Translations under genes and position numbers: made by a program | Shown: positions 62,671 through 64,000 of the stretch, piece by piece | How the letters are laid out: each line of letters starts with the position of its first letter | Position numbering within the stretch: the stretch's first letter is position 1 | Assembly: GCF_029784135.1 (NCBI RefSeq) | Contig: NC_073744.1 | Span: 102,173,303-102,237,302 of the forward strand | From: Toxorhynchites rutilus septentrionalis | Lineage: Eukaryota > Arthropoda > Insecta > Diptera > Culicidae | Direction of reading: 5' to 3' | Length of the DNA: 64,000 nucleotides | Notes under the pieces: model-generated | Told to the model about the DNA's origin: nothing | The model's database searches: none | Seen by the model: the letters and a program-made list of their open reading frames with translations, nothing else

Positions 62671-64000
62671 AGGTGGTTATCGAGTTGGCATTAACCACTG
62701 GTGGGCTTCCAGTATCGAGGAAAATGTGGAAATAACTAATCGTTACTGAAAATAATCTGCCAGTTCCTCTGGGAATTTTCAAAATATATTCATGTGAAAG
62801 AGTTTAATTGAATGTTTTCTATCCATGTAACACTGTGACCAAATATGTTTCTATCAAGTGCTATTAACAGGTGGTTATCGAGTTGGCATTAACCACTGAT
62901 GGGCTTCCAGTATCGAGGAAAATGTGGAGATATCTAATCGTTACTGAAAATAATCTGCCAGTTCCTTTGGGAATTTTCAAAATATATTCATGTTAAAGAG
63001 TTTATTTGAATGTTTTCTTTCCATGTAACACTGTGATCAAATACATTTGGTTTTGTGGTTTTTCAATCAATCGCAATTAACAGGATAGCTTCAGAAGATT
63101 ATTCTTCCCCATCAGTAGGATATTTCCGTATCCAATATTGTATGCGCCCGCAATCGATTATTGCTCAGTCGCCGAAAGTTCCGAGCTCAGAGAGTTCATT
63201 CCCCTCTAGTTTGCCTTCCAAATTGCCATCGTAAACCACACCTTCTCTCGATTCAATCACACACAAAAAGCATACTTAAGCGATATTCTGGTGGTGAGAC
63301 ACATTCATTTTTCGTGAGGACATCGACAAGACAACATCGTTGCCTAACGTGCTGGAGGAGGTGGACGGCGAAGGATCGACACATACACGCGCAGAACTCT
63401 TTCCGTTTGGATGCCATTCAGCATCGAGAAAGTTCCGTAAAGATCTAAGCATTGCTGGAAAATAATCTGCCAGTTCCTTTGGGAATTTTCAAAATATATT
63501 CATGTGAAAGAGTTTAATTGAATGTTTTCTATCCATGTAACACTGTGACCAAATATGTTTCAATCATGTGCTATTAACAGGTGGTTATCGAGTTGGTATT
63601 AACCACTGGTGGGCTTCCAGTATCGAGGAAAATGTGGAAATAACTAATCGTTACTGAAAATAATCTGCCAGTTCCTTTGGGAATTTTCAAAATATATTCA
63701 TGTGAAAGAGTTTAATTGAATGTTTTCTATCCATGTAACACTGTGACCAAATATATTTCAATCAAGTGCTATTAACAGGTGGTTATCGAGTTGGCATTAA
63801 CCACTGGTGGGCTTCCAGTATCGAGGAAAATGTGGAAATATTTAATCGTTACTGAAAATAATCTGTCAGTTCCTTTGGGCATTTTCAAAATATATTCATG
63901 TGAATGAGTTTATTTGAATGTTTTCTTTCCATGTAACACTGTGACCAAATATGTTTCAATCAAGTGCTATTAACAGGTGGTTATCGAGTTGGCATTAACC
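62671..64000 (+). repeat. 198-bp tandem repeat array (interrupted)
   Basis: Units begin AGGTGGTTATCGAGTTGGCA at 62671, 62869, 63579, 63777 and 63975, giving exact 198-bp spacing within each run. The runs are separated by a segment of about 510 bp (63067-63578). Each unit contains the R-module text ATAATCTGCCAGTTCC and ATTTTCAAAATATATTCATG. The array continues past the right edge. Confidence 0.92.
63315..63317 (+). other. MITE empty site
   Basis: TTCGTGAGGACATCGAC here corresponds to TTCGTGA-[MITE]-TGAGGACATCGAC at 58236-58403 and, reversed, at 22030-22200. A single TGA is present. Confidence 0.93.

Larger units (their letters stand above)
62186..64000 (+). mobile_element. Histone-carrying repeat, H3-type copy 3 (truncated by window edge)
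   Basis: It starts GACGTAGGACTACGGC after T6 and then follows copy 2: CTTTCATTTCTATACCGGGG, the promoter-like segment with TATATAAGCG (near 62440) and the R modules. Instead of H3 sequence it then shows a 198-bp tandem repeat and the segment corresponding to 58070-58250 and 58398-58455. The MITE is absent at 63315-63317. No H3 text is present up to the edge. Confidence 0.78.

Noticed and set aside
62671..64000. A CRISPR array
   Set aside because: The repeat unit is 198 bp without short unique spacers, and the context is eukaryotic transposons.

Overview
The window is a stack of nested transposable elements with no intact host gene that I can recognise. The sequence suggests a mosquito, probably culicine. 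It holds a DD37E transposase of the IS630-Tc1-mariner group (a family described from mosquitoes), an I-clade LINE, tRNA-headed SINEs, and several insect errantiviruses (gypsy-group endogenous retroviruses with an env gene). Species cannot be fixed from these elements alone.

Layout. 1-375 is the end of a histone-carrying repeat that runs off the left edge. 376-5766 is mostly unassigned sequence with hairpins, a (TA)n tract and two SINE copies in inverted orientation. 5767-11430 is an I-clade LINE on the minus strand. From 11853 to the right edge four errantiviruses (A, B, C, D) lie in the same (+) orientation. A is 11853-26425, B 31638-39149, C 39240-46947, and D runs from 47835 to beyond the point at 62180 where another repeat interrupts it. 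They are separated by (TA)n tracts, as expected of elements that insert at TATA. Between A and B lies a decayed Ty3/gypsy element E (26537-31588) with a tRNA-Pro-type primer site, split by a DD37E transposon. Between C and D lie a minus-strand fragment of E and a minus-strand LTR and leader fragment of D. B has LTRs that look identical and open pol and env frames, but two stops in gag. C has open pol but a frameshifted env and one stop in gag. A and D are decayed or interrupted.

The most interesting content is a repeat family that carries pieces of replication-dependent histone genes. Complete copies are 21384-24464 (minus), 50603-54322 and 54596-59049. Partial copies are 1-370 (minus) and 62186 to the window end. 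Every visible terminus abuts a T- or A-run. One end begins GACGTAGGACTACGTC. The other end has an inverted copy of that motif followed by a short hairpin and about 8-9 further bases. This resembles non-autonomous Helentron-type rolling-circle elements. Three copies carry histone cargo: H3 pseudogenes in two, two H2A fragments in the third. The 3' histone stem-loops are still recognisable. H3 copies in different elements share the same internal deletion and the same 1-nt frameshift, so the broken genes were amplified as cargo. A 151-bp MITE inside two copies is absent at the matching site of a third, and its TGA target duplication can be read directly.

Other points of note: a 93-codon reading frame behind a good splice acceptor between pol and env of errantivirus A; candidate env splice donors and acceptors in B and C; a 198-bp tandem repeat at the right edge; and the uniform orientation of the errantiviruses, which resembles a piRNA-producing cluster.
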